Source of the DNA: an uncultured Alistipes sp.
GTDB lineage: Bacteria > Bacteroidota > Bacteroidia > Bacteroidales > Rikenellaceae
Direction: 5' to 3'
Assembly (NCBI GenBank): GCA_949286165.1
Contig: CASDZK010000016.1
Span: 62,001 to 126,000 of the forward strand
DNA length: 64,000 bases
This document shows, one piece after another, positions 56,711 through 64,000 of the stretch. The position numbers were made by a program, and so were the translations under genes. Numbering within the stretch: the first letter of the stretch is position 1; every line of letters begins with the position of its first letter. A model generated the notes under the pieces. The model did not search any database and was not told the origin of the DNA. It was given only the letters and a program-made list of their open reading frames with translations.

Positions 56711-56739
56711 AGCTGTTCGAAATCGTTAAGGATTACGAA

Positions 56740-56771
56740 CAAAAGTAACGATTGAGAGAAAAAGATACAAA
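56740..56771 (-). promoter_or_regulatory. Possible promoter for the DUF1648 gene
   Basis: On the minus strand TTTTG is followed after 20 bases by TACTTTTG, ending 30 bases before the ATG at 56710. The -33 part overlaps the 3' end of the tRNA terminator, so it may be partly a by-product of that T run. Confidence 0.6.
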
Positions 56772-56802
56772 AGAGAGTCGAAGAAATCCGGCTCTCTTTT
56801 TC
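56769..56802 (-). terminator. Terminator after tRNA-Arg
   Basis: On the minus strand AAAAGAGAG and CTCTCTTTT form a hairpin with a 14-base loop, followed by T-rich sequence. It ends the yceD-rpmF-plsX-fabH-tRNA block. Confidence 0.78.
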
Positions 56803-56806
56803 TCTG

Positions 56807-56878
56807 TAGCTTCGCCGAGACTCGAACTCGGATTTTCGGTTTAGGAAACCAACGTTCTATCCCTTGAACTACAAAGCC
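56807..56878 (-). tRNA. tRNA-Arg (anticodon CCT)
   Basis: The minus strand folds as a full cloverleaf: acceptor GGCTTTG with CGAAGCT (two G-U pairs), D-stem GTTC/GAAC, anticodon stem TTGGT/ACCGA with loop TTCCTAA (anticodon CCT at positions 34-36), and T-stem CCGAG/CTCGG with loop TTCGAGT. The discriminator is A, and the CCA end is not encoded. It reads AGG codons. It begins 14 bases after the fabH stop and is probably processed from the same transcript. Confidence 0.95.
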
Positions 56879-56892
56879 CCTATGATAGACGA

Positions 56893-57912
56893 CTATTTCT
56901 TTGCCATCGTAGCCCCGTCGTAAGCCCATTTCAAATAAATGGCTCCCCAAGTAAATCCGCCTCCGAAAGAAGCGAAAATCAGGTTGTCGCCGATTTTCAA
57001 CCGGCGTTCGTAATCCCATAAACAAAGGGGCAGGGTAGCAGCCGTCGTATTCCCGTATTCGGTAATGTTGATCATGCATTTGTCTTTGGGAATCCCCATT
57101 CGGTTGGCGGTAGCGTCGATGATTCGCAAATTGGCCTGATGAGGAACCAGAAAACTGATATCGTCGGCCGTCAGATTGTTTTTTTGCATCAAAGCCACGG
57201 CGGTATCGGCCATATGCGATACGGCTGCCTTGAATACGGCCGGTCCTTCCTGATATACGTAATGCCATCCGTTTTTTACGGTCTCTTCCGTAGCCGGATA
57301 TACCGAACCGCCGGCTTTCATGTGAAGGTGTTTCCCGCCGGAACCGTCCGAATGTAGCATGGCATCGATCAATCCCAAACCGTTTTTATTGGGTTCCATC
57401 AATACGGCTCCCGCGCCGTCTCCGAAAATGGGACAGGTAGTGCGATCGGTATAATCGATGATGGAAGACATTTTGTCAGCGCCGATCAGGATTACTTTTT
57501 GGTATTTTCCGCTTTCGATAAAGGCCGCCGCCGTTTGCAAACCGAACAGGAATCCGCTGCATGCCGCGCTCATATCGAAAGCGAAGGCTTTTTTCATGCC
57601 TACCTTGTCGCAAACGATATTTGCCGTGGAGGGAAAAGCCATGTCCGGAGTTACGGTCGCGCAGATGACCAGATCGATGTCCATGGGATCCACCGAGGTT
57701 TTTTCCAACAGGTCCAGAACCGCTTTGGCGGCCATGTTGGAAGTGCCTTTTCCTTCTCCTTTCAGAATATGTCGTTTTTTTATACCGATCCGCGACATAA
57801 TCCACTCGTCGGAGGTATCCACCATTTGGCTTAATTCGAAATTATCCAGAATATATTTGGGCAAATATCCGCCGACTCCTGTGATTGCTGCTGTCGTTTT
57901 TTTCATTCGCAA
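56893..57912 (-). CDS. fabH: 3-oxoacyl-ACP synthase III
   Basis: FabH condenses acetyl-CoA (or branched primers) with malonyl-ACP to start fatty acid synthesis. The 339-residue protein has the catalytic cysteine in FDMSAACSGFLFGL, histidine in FLVPHQANLRIIDA and asparagine in ITEYGNTTAATLPL. The start AITGVGGYLPKYILDNFELS is typical. It overlaps plsX by 10 bases; the order yceD, rpmF, plsX, fabH is the widespread lipid/ribosome operon. Confidence 0.97.
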   Translation of the reverse strand: MRMKKTTAAITGVGGYLPKYILDNFELSQMVDTSDEWIMSRIGIKKRHILKGEGKGTSNMAAKAVLDLLEKTSVDPMDIDLVICATVTPDMAFPSTANIVCDKVGMKKAFAFDMSAACSGFLFGLQTAAAFIESGKYQKVILIGADKMSSIIDYTDRTTCPIFGDGAGAVLMEPNKNGLGLIDAMLHSDGSGGKHLHMKAGGSVYPATEETVKNGWHYVYQEGPAVFKAAVSHMADTAVALMQKNNLTADDISFLVPHQANLRIIDATANRMGIPKDKCMINITEYGNTTAATLPLCLWDYERRLKIGDNLIFASFGGGFTWGAIYLKWAYDGATMAKK

Positions 57913-58850
57913 AAAGTTTCCTTTATTTTTTCGACCAAACCGGCTTTCAGCGTCTTTTCCGTTTGCAGAATCATGTTTTTGATCGCCTTCGGAGTCGAAC
58001 AGCCGTGTCCGATGATTACGCAGTTATTTACGCCGAGTACGGGAGTTCCTCCTTCGTTTTCGTAATTTAACGCGTCCAGAAAGTCGATTCCCTTTACTCC
58101 CAGCGATTTAAATGCGGCATACATGCCTTCTGCCTCTTTCAGGATGGTATTGCCCACGAATCCGTCGCAGACGAATACGTCGGCCACTTCGCCCGAGAAA
58201 ATGTGTTTGGCTTCCACATTCCCTATGAAATTGAAATCGGAGCTTTCCGACATCAATTCGTAAGCCGCTTTGGTTTGGTTATTTCCTTTTTTTTGTTCTT
58301 CCCCGATATTCAACAGCCCGATCCGGGGATTGCTGTTTTTCAGTACTTCCCGGCTGTATATCGAGCCGATGATGCCGTACTGATACAATACTTCCGGCTT
58401 GCAATCAATATTGATGCCTACGTCCAGAAGCAATGTTTTTCCGCCTTTTACGGTCGGAATCGTCGAAGCAATAGTGGGGCGGATGATCCCATCGACTTGT
58501 TTGATGACATGCATGCAGCCTACCATCATGGCGCCGGTGCTGCCCGCGCTGGCGAAGCCGTCGATTTTGCCTGCTTTCAGATGAGTAAAACCCACAACAA
58601 TGCTCGAATCGCTTTTGGCTGAAAATGAAGAAGTGGGATTATCGTTCATGGCGATAACCTCCGTGGTGTGAACAATTTCCAGGTTGGGGAGAAGCCGGTT
58701 TTCCCGTTGTATGATCTCTTGGATTTGCCGTTCGTCGCCGAAAAGCACAATAGTCGTATTGCCCGACACTGCATTGCAGGCCTCTATGGCACCTAAAACG
58801 GCAGCTTCAGGCGCATAGTCTCCTCCCATTGCGTCAACACCTAATCTCAT
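57903..58850 (-). CDS. plsX: Phosphate acyltransferase PlsX
   Basis: PlsX converts acyl-ACP to acyl-phosphate for phospholipid synthesis. The 315-residue protein starts MRLGVDAMGGDYAPEAAVLG and contains GFASAGSTGAMMVGC, then IGLLNIGEEQKKGN and VCDGFVGNTILKEAEG. It lies 36 bases after rpmF and overlaps fabH by 10 bases. Confidence 0.97.
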   Translation of the reverse strand: MRLGVDAMGGDYAPEAAVLGAIEACNAVSGNTTIVLFGDERQIQEIIQRENRLLPNLEIVHTTEVIAMNDNPTSSFSAKSDSSIVVGFTHLKAGKIDGFASAGSTGAMMVGCMHVIKQVDGIIRPTIASTIPTVKGGKTLLLDVGINIDCKPEVLYQYGIIGSIYSREVLKNSNPRIGLLNIGEEQKKGNNQTKAAYELMSESSDFNFIGNVEAKHIFSGEVADVFVCDGFVGNTILKEAEGMYAAFKSLGVKGIDFLDALNYENEGGTPVLGVNNCVIIGHGCSTPKAIKNMILQTEKTLKAGLVEKIKETFCE

Positions 58851-58886
58851 TGTCTTTCGTTTTTGAGTTAATTAGGAGCGCAATTG

Positions 58887-59069
58887 TTATTCTGCTTTTA
58901 CTTCAATTGCTTTTTTGCCGCGATAGAAACCGCATTCGGGACATACTCTGTGATAAAGAATCGTTGCTCCACAGTTGGAACACGTTGCGAGAGTAGGCGC
59001 TACCGCCTTGTAGTGAGTTCTTCTTTTGTCTCTTCTCGTCTTAGAAACTCTGTGTTTAGGATGTGCCAT
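58887..59069 (-). CDS. rpmF: Ribosomal protein L32
   Basis: The 60-residue protein begins MAHPKHRVSKTRRDKRRTHY and has the zinc ribbon CSNCGATILYHRVCPECG, with all four cysteines, so it is the zinc-binding form. It lies between yceD and plsX, its usual place. Confidence 0.97.
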   Translation of the reverse strand: MAHPKHRVSKTRRDKRRTHYKAVAPTLATCSNCGATILYHRVCPECGFYRGKKAIEVKAE

Positions 59070-59123
59070 TTTCGTATCTCTTTAAATTCATATTAATTTC
59101 TTTGCTGAAGAACCGAATTTCGG

Positions 59124-59642
59124 TTATTCGTTGTTTCCCGTTGTTTCTTCCGGCGTCTGGACGAATCTTGCCAGCATATCGGGGTCGCATAGGCTGACGC
59201 CGTTTTCATCGTTCGGATGGATGCGCTGAATAGGAAGACTGAGTATGATGTTGTCATAGATATACTCTGTCAGGTCTATTTCTCCATTGTCGGGATTAAT
59301 CCACCATAACTCTTCGTTCGGTTCCGTATTAGTAGTCGTTTCGTCGGGACCGCTGAGTTCATGGGAAAACTTGAACCATAACCGCCCTTCGTAACGGACC
59401 GGTTCGTAAAACTTTTCCAAACAACGGTCGCACACGACTTCCACTTCGCCTTCTATGCGAACGTCCGCTTTTAGCAAACTATTGCTTTTTTCCAGATCGA
59501 CAGCTATTTTCCCGCGTCCCCGTTTCACTTCGCTTTCGGGAACGGCCGCGAAGAAATCGTCCGTAATATTGAAGTCAAAATGGTGGACGCCAATGCTTAA
59601 CCCTTTGTAATTCAATATGTATTTCGTTGGTTTCGAGGCCAT
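59124..59642 (-). CDS. yceD: DUF177 (YceD) family protein
   Basis: The 172-residue protein has the family motif VEVVCDRCLEKFYEPV and the acidic strand segment NGEIDLTEYIYDNIILSLP with the closing HPNDENGVSLCDPDML. YceD homologues are linked to 23S rRNA accumulation in bacteria and plants. I chose the ATG at 59642; another 83 open codons upstream overlap the trpS end and look unrelated. rpmF follows 54 bases later. Confidence 0.92.
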   Translation of the reverse strand: MASKPTKYILNYKGLSIGVHHFDFNITDDFFAAVPESEVKRGRGKIAVDLEKSNSLLKADVRIEGEVEVVCDRCLEKFYEPVRYEGRLWFKFSHELSGPDETTTNTEPNEELWWINPDNGEIDLTEYIYDNIILSLPIQRIHPNDENGVSLCDPDMLARFVQTPEETTGNNE

Positions 59643-59781
59643 TTCTCTGGTAAAATAGTTGCAAAATATCGCACAAAGTAAAGTATTTTTTCTTAATTTA
59701 TCAACTTGTGCCGTTTTTTTCGCACGATCCGTTGTCTTCGAATATGCCGATTCTGCTTTTGCAGATGAAAAAATAAGAGTG

Positions 59782-60771
59782 TCAGAATTTCTTGAATCCC
59801 ATGATTTCCCGGACTTCCGAGACGGTTTTCTCTGCGCTTGCCCTGGCTTTTTCCGCCCCTTCGCGCACCACTTTCGACAAATAGGCGTCATTGGAACGGA
59901 TTTCCAGAATGCGTTCGCGTATGGGAGCCACGCAGGCGATGATGTCTTCCGCCAATTGTTTTTTTAAATCGCCGTAACGGATTTCGCAGCTGTTGTATTT
60001 TTCCGTGAAGTACTCTACGGTATCCGGGGCGGATACGATTTTCATGATGGAAAAAATGTTGGCCACCGGTTCGCTCATTTCGCTGTTGGGCGTTTTGGGT
60101 CCTTCGTCGGTAACCGCGCGCATGACTTTTTTCCGGATGTCTTTGTCCGAGTCGATCAAGAAGATGCCGTTTCCTTCGCTTTTCCCCATTTTCCCGTTGC
60201 CGTCCAATCCCGGCACTTTAATCAGTCCGCTTCCGAAATCGCAAGGCATACTTTCCGGGAAATACTCTACACCGTATATGTTATTGAATCGTCTGGCGAA
60301 CCGTCGGGTCATTTCGAGGTGTTGCTCCTGGTCTTTTCCTACGGGAACTTTGTCTGCTTTATGAAGCAGTATGTCAGCGGCCATCAGGACCGGATAAGTC
60401 AACAGTCCCGCATTGACGTTGTCGGCATGTTTCCGGACTTTGTCCTTGAACGAAGAGGTTCTTTCCAGTTCGCCGACATAGGCATGCATATTTAATAATA
60501 GGTATAGTTCCGTTACCTGAGGAACATCGCTTTGAATGTACAGCGTGGCCGTGTCGGGATCGACGCCCGCTCCCAGATATTCGGACAATACGTTTCTTAC
60601 GTTCTCGTGCAATAGTTTGGGATCGGGATGAGTGGTCAGAGAATGGTAGTCCGCAATGAAAAAAAAGCACCGGTTTTCATGCTGTATCCTGATGAAATTG
60701 CGCAAAGCGCCGAAATAGTTGCCCAAGTGTAAATTTCCGGTAGAGCGGATACCGCTTACGACTGTTTCCAT
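59782..60771 (-). CDS. trpS: Tryptophanyl-tRNA synthetase
   Basis: TrpS charges tRNA-Trp. The 329-residue class I enzyme has the HIGH-type motif STGNLHLGNYFGAL, the KMSKS-type motif GKMGKSEGNGI, and YPVLMAADILLHKADKVPVG with QEQHLEMTR. A -7 box TACCTTTG lies at 60867-60874 on the minus strand. It is probably transcribed on its own, with yceD 139 bases downstream. Confidence 0.97.
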   Translation of the reverse strand: METVVSGIRSTGNLHLGNYFGALRNFIRIQHENRCFFFIADYHSLTTHPDPKLLHENVRNVLSEYLGAGVDPDTATLYIQSDVPQVTELYLLLNMHAYVGELERTSSFKDKVRKHADNVNAGLLTYPVLMAADILLHKADKVPVGKDQEQHLEMTRRFARRFNNIYGVEYFPESMPCDFGSGLIKVPGLDGNGKMGKSEGNGIFLIDSDKDIRKKVMRAVTDEGPKTPNSEMSEPVANIFSIMKIVSAPDTVEYFTEKYNSCEIRYGDLKKQLAEDIIACVAPIRERILEIRSNDAYLSKVVREGAEKARASAEKTVSEVREIMGFKKF

Positions 60772-60866
60772 ATCTATTCTGTTATGTATGTTTGGTTGAT
60801 AAAAAGCATCGTCCGTGTCGATCCGTTTGACAGATTCTTTTCCGGTTCCGAAGATTTTGTAAAATA

Positions 60867-60874
60867 CAAAGGTA
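60867..60874 (-). promoter_or_regulatory. -7 box for trpS
   Basis: TACCTTTG on the minus strand matches TAnnTTTG, 95 bases before the trpS ATG. No -33 TTG at standard spacing. The 388-base region 60772-61159 otherwise holds only the iclR promoter and palindrome. Confidence 0.55.
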
Positions 60875-61008
60875 CATAATTTTAGGGAATCACGGCGTTT
60901 CTATGGAAAAATAGGGGACGATGCTGCGTTGAAGGATAAGTGAAAATGAACTTTCGGTTGTTGATTTATATGGAAAAAAAGAGGTAATTCAAGAAAATAA
61001 AAGGAAAA

Positions 61009-61040
61009 TTTGGATGAAAAAAAATAAAACCATACATTTG
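61009..61040 (+). promoter_or_regulatory. Bacteroidetes promoter for iclR
   Basis: TTTG is followed after exactly 20 bases by TACATTTG. The start site would be near 61047, at the edge of the palindrome that follows. Confidence 0.8.
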
Positions 61041-61045
61041 TGAAT

Positions 61046-61070
61046 ATATATGAAAATCGTTTTCGTATAT
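61046..61070. promoter_or_regulatory. Palindromic operator candidate at the iclR start site
   Basis: The arms ATATATGAAAA and TTTTCGTATAT around TCG are complementary with one mismatch. The half-site TATATGAAAAT recurs in direct orientation at 61066-61076. The position, just after the -7 box, is suited to autorepression by the IclR protein encoded next. Confidence 0.62.
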
Positions 61071-61159
61071 GAAAATGAACGGATCTGTCCGGAGTTAGAA
61101 ATTGAAATACGTTTTGTTTGGAAAAATGTCCGGTCGGTAAGGAATCGTTTTGTGTTTTT

Positions 61160-61951
61160 ATGAGAATGGTCGTGCGGAAAAAGGAAGATGTCTATAATGT
61201 GCCGGGGCTTGAAAAGGGGCTGCAGATTATCGAGTTGTTGGCCCGAAAAAATTCAGGTCTGACGCTTCAGGATATCGTTCGGGAAGTGGAGGTAACATCG
61301 ACGACGGCTTACCGTATTTTATCGACGCTGGTCCGTATGGAATATGCCGACTATTCGGAAAAAGGCAAGACGTATCGGTTAACACGTAAAATGTTGAGGC
61401 TCGGATACCGGATGTTGGGAGAGCATGATTTGATGGAATACCTGTTGCCGGCCTTGCGTTCGTTGCGCGACGCGGTCAAGGAGTCGGTATTTTTCGGCGT
61501 GTTGAACGATGAAAAAGGGGTATTGATCGAACAGGCTCAGGGTATTCATCCGTTCAAATTCGTTCTTTCACCGGGAGCTTCTTTCGATTTGCATAATTCG
61601 GCACCGGGAAAAGCCATGCTGGCTTTTCTGCCTGCCGTTACCCGTGAGTATTATTTGGATAAAATGGAATATCCTTCGTGTACGCCTTATACGATCGGTT
61701 GTCGTGCCGATTATATCAGGGAATTGGAAAAAGTAAGGAAGCAGGGGTATGCTACGGATTTTGAGGAAACCTTTATCGGAGTCATCTGTATCGGAGCGCC
61801 TGTTTTCAATTTCGAGGGAATTCCTATCGGTGCCGTGTGGGTGTCCGGTCCTAATTTGCGGCTTGCAGCCGAGGAGCAGGAATATATCGTGGAAAATTTA
61901 TTGAAAACAACCCGTGCATTATCCCATGAGTTGGGCTATGTTGCCGAATAA
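61160..61951 (+). CDS. IclR-family transcriptional regulator
   Basis: The 263-residue protein has an N-terminal winged helix: YNVPGLEKGLQIIELLARKN, LTLQDIVREVEVTSTTAYRI (recognition helix), LSTLVRMEYADYSEKGKTYR and a GAF-like effector domain from about residue 85. The latter contains FDLHNSAPGKAMLAFLP, TDFEETFIGVICIGAPVFN and GAVWVSGPNLRL. IclR proteins usually control sugar-acid or aromatic catabolism; the ligand is unknown. I chose the ATG at 61160; 14 codons upstream begin with TTG. The HzsA-related gene follows 11 bases later, so both form one operon, likely autoregulated through the 61046-61070 palindrome. Confidence 0.92.
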   Translation: MRMVVRKKEDVYNVPGLEKGLQIIELLARKNSGLTLQDIVREVEVTSTTAYRILSTLVRMEYADYSEKGKTYRLTRKMLRLGYRMLGEHDLMEYLLPALRSLRDAVKESVFFGVLNDEKGVLIEQAQGIHPFKFVLSPGASFDLHNSAPGKAMLAFLPAVTREYYLDKMEYPSCTPYTIGCRADYIRELEKVRKQGYATDFEETFIGVICIGAPVFNFEGIPIGAVWVSGPNLRLAAEEQEYIVENLLKTTRALSHELGYVAE

Positions 61952-61962
61952 ATTTTTTGGTT

Positions 61963-64000
61963 ATGAAACATGTATTTTATTCGATCGTATCATTATTGAT
62001 GCTGGTGGCTGTTGCGGTCCGGGGACAGGATCGCAATGCCGATCTGATCGAACGTCTCGAAGCTGTCGATTCCGCGGCGTACAGGATGGCGGTGGAAGAT
62101 ATGGGAAAGTTGTCGAAAGGAACTTTTAAAGCGCCGACCGATTGGCAAAAGGCTTTGAACGAATTGTTGGAAAAAAGAGAACAGTTGGTTCAGGGGTTGC
62201 GAAACGGAGAGAAAGGAGCGGCTTCTAAGGCGGAGAATCTGTTGAGTCAGTTGGACCAGACTTTGTTGGCCAATCCGTTGTTGCAAGGAAAGCAGGTGTT
62301 GTATATCCGCCGCCATTTTGCCGATAATGACCGCCGTCGTATGGGGGGGAATATCGGATTGGCTCCCTCCAATTTCCAGAATGATTCGGAGATATGGAAT
62401 CCGAAAGAAGGTTGGGATAACGAATACGTATCCATTACCGGATTCGGCGGAAAACTGCGGGAGGAAGTCGTGTATAAGCCTGCGCAGGGATTGTTGATTA
62501 GCGATACCGAACCCCATTTTTCAGGCGAAAAAGTCATGTTTTCCGCGATCGGGTCTTCCGACCGTTGGCATTTGTTTGAACTCGACCTGAAGACGAAAGA
62601 GGTAAAACAATTGACGCCGGATACTTACAAGGATTTTGACAGTTTTGACGGCTGTTACACGCCGGACGGCCGGTATATCTTTTGTGCGACGGCCACTTTT
62701 TTGGGGTTGCCTTGTACCAATGGGGGGAATAAGATGTGCGGGATGTTCATTTACGATCCGAAGACAGGAGAGACCCGGCAGCTTACTTTCGACCAGGACA
62801 GTAATTGGAATCCCGTGGTTATGAATAACGGACAGATCATGTACCAGCGTTGGGAATATGCCGATATCCCTCATTCCAATTCTCGTTATATTTTTTCCAT
62901 GAATCCCGATGGAACCAGTCAGATGGCTTATTACGGGTCGGGTTCTTATTTTCCTACCGCTACGTTCGGGGCGCGTCCGATTCCGGGGCATCCTACTGCG
63001 TTTGTAGGAGTGGCCGGAGGGCATCATAGCGTTTCTCGCAGCGGTCGTCTGTTGATTTTCGATCCGGTGGTAGGGAGAAAAGAGGCGGACGGTGTAGTGG
63101 CGGAGATTCCTTATCGCGGGCGCAAAGTGGAACCTCGTGTACGGGATCGTTTGCCTGACGGTGTCTGGCCGCACTTCTTGCACCCTTTCCCTTTGAATGA
63201 GAACTATTTCTTGGTTTCCATGAAACGAAGCCAGTATGCTTTGTGGGGAATTTATCTGGTGGACCGTTTCAATAACATGACATTGATCACAGAAGGGGAC
63301 GGGATGGCAATGGTCGAACCCGTTTTGTTAGATAAGGTCGTTACGCCGCCGGTCATTCCCGATCGGATCAAGCCGGGGTCGAAAACGGCAACCGTTTTCG
63401 TGCAAGATGTTTACTTTGGCGACGGGTTGAAAAATATTCCTCGGGGCACGGTAAAAAAACTGCGTATCGGCACCTACAATTTCAGCCCTTTGAATCAGGG
63501 AGGTTTGTTGGGAACGATCGGACTGGACGGTCCATGGGATATCAAACGCATTAACGGAGAAGTGAATGTGGAGGAAGACGGTTCTGTCATGTTTACCGTT
63601 CCGGCGAATACGCCTATTTTTATTCAACCTCTGGATGCGGAGGGAAAAGCGTTGCAAATCATGCGCAGTTGGTTTACGGCTATGCCGGGCGAAACCGTGT
63701 CTTGCTTAGGGTGTCATGAAGACAGGAGTAGCATTCCCGTTCCCAAAGCCAGCATCGCTTCCAAAAAAGCGCCACAGACCATACAGCCGTTTTTCGATCG
63801 TCCGCGCGGGTTCAGTTTCAGGCATGAAGTTCAGCCTGTGTTGGATGCCAAGTGTGTCGGATGTCATGACGGCAGCGATCCCGACCGGCCTTATTTTAAA
63901 GGCGATAAACGGATAACCGATTGGCGTTCCGCGATTGCCGGAGCCGCATCGCCTGCTTACGGCGGGGATTTTACCGAGTCGTATTATCAATTGCAGAGAT
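61963..64000 (+). CDS. HzsA-related protein with two haem c motifs (3' partial)
   Basis: The gene runs off the window; 679 codons are visible. A signal peptide (VSLLMLVAVAVRGQ) is followed by a helical stretch, then beta-propeller-like repeats of the PD40 type (FSGEKVMFSAIGSSDRWHLF, DGCYTPDGRYIFCATATFLG, RQLTFDQDSNWNPVVMNNGQ). A middle part follows (ATVFVQDVYFGDGLKNIPRG, LRIGTYNFSP) that resembles the middle domain of hydrazine synthase alpha. Two haem c sites follow: CLGCH at residues 581-585 and CVGCH at 631-635. Such HzsA-related proteins occur in Planctomycetes, Verrucomicrobia and some Bacteroidetes, mostly without known function. Hydrazine synthesis is not implied. Confidence 0.8.
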   Translation, partial: MKHVFYSIVSLLMLVAVAVRGQDRNADLIERLEAVDSAAYRMAVEDMGKLSKGTFKAPTDWQKALNELLEKREQLVQGLRNGEKGAASKAENLLSQLDQTLLANPLLQGKQVLYIRRHFADNDRRRMGGNIGLAPSNFQNDSEIWNPKEGWDNEYVSITGFGGKLREEVVYKPAQGLLISDTEPHFSGEKVMFSAIGSSDRWHLFELDLKTKEVKQLTPDTYKDFDSFDGCYTPDGRYIFCATATFLGLPCTNGGNKMCGMFIYDPKTGETRQLTFDQDSNWNPVVMNNGQIMYQRWEYADIPHSNSRYIFSMNPDGTSQMAYYGSGSYFPTATFGARPIPGHPTAFVGVAGGHHSVSRSGRLLIFDPVVGRKEADGVVAEIPYRGRKVEPRVRDRLPDGVWPHFLHPFPLNENYFLVSMKRSQYALWGIYLVDRFNNMTLITEGDGMAMVEPVLLDKVVTPPVIPDRIKPGSKTATVFVQDVYFGDGLKNIPRGTVKKLRIGTYNFSPLNQGGLLGTIGLDGPWDIKRINGEVNVEEDGSVMFTVPANTPIFIQPLDAEGKALQIMRSWFTAMPGETVSCLGCHEDRSSIPVPKASIASKKAPQTIQPFFDRPRGFSFRHEVQPVLDAKCVGCHDGSDPDRPYFKGDKRITDWRSAIAGAASPAYGGDFTESYYQLQR

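Noticed and set aside
56807..56878. tRNA-Arg as an integration site
   Set aside because: No integrase is adjacent and no repeat of the tRNA 3' end was noticed nearby.

Overview
The window is chromosomal DNA from a member of the Bacteroidota, most likely the order Bacteroidales. Several signs agree. At least eight intergenic regions carry the Bacteroidetes primary-sigma promoter (TTG, 19 or 20 bases, then TAnnTTTG) at exact spacing. Start codons lack Shine-Dalgarno sequences. The gene content is typical: an S46 dipeptidyl-peptidase, DUF1573, DUF3575, a TonB/ExbD system, an OPX/SLBB exporter, type B L31 and a COX24-like 30-residue peptide. I cannot name a genus. The region is mostly ordinary core genome. 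I see no IS element, prophage, CRISPR array or rRNA operon.

Layout. 0-2.7 kb (+): the end of an ExbD-like gene, a TPR protein and serine acetyltransferase. 2.7-19.7 kb (-): an envelope and housekeeping block of PpiD-like chaperone, CNNM/CBS protein, LptC-like lipoprotein, TPR protein, outer-membrane protein, coaX, mfd, rng, a 30-residue basic peptide, HU, ispD, a metallo-beta-lactamase-fold hydrolase and an ABC-F protein. 19.8-25.5 kb (+): Xaa-Pro aminopeptidase, DPP7-like peptidase, a second HU, and metK behind a SAM-II-like riboswitch. 25.6-26.7 kb (-): rnhB and DUF3575. 26.9-29.4 kb (+): an orphan OPX exporter. 29.4-30.1 kb: a sparse region with one doubtful small ORF. 30.1-35.1 kb (-): rpmE2, NfnB/NfnA-like pair, DUF1573 and mnmA. 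35.3-47 kb: ppiB (+), then bfr, a BamA/TamA-like barrel, dCMP deaminase, hflX, tonB, an rRNA methyltransferase, U32 peptidase, rdgB, uvrC and an M23/LysM lipoprotein (all -). 47.2-54.5 kb: an unknown protein (+), htpG (-), pgeF (+), a 43-residue membrane peptide (-), xerD (-), a PS-10-like peptidase (+) and prmA (+). 54.5-60.8 kb (-): GH43, a broken or recoded DUF1648 gene, tRNA-Arg(CCT), fabH, plsX, rpmF, yceD and trpS. 61-64 kb (+): an IclR regulator and the start of an HzsA-related diheme protein that runs off the window.

Points of most interest. (1) The DUF1648 frame has no usable start of its own. A promoter and ATG just upstream reach it only through a canonical A AAA AAG slippery heptamer in the right register for a -1 shift, and the same frame runs without a stop into a secreted GH43 enzyme. 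(2) The IclR gene has a near-perfect palindrome over its own start site and is followed 11 bases later by a two-CxxCH HzsA-related protein. (3) metK has a SAM-II-like leader. (4) Two short genes of 30 and 43 codons are easily missed. (5) An rRNA methyltransferase carries a tandem 24-residue duplication at its N-terminus. The first point may turn out to be gene decay or a sequence error rather than recoding; I flag both possibilities.
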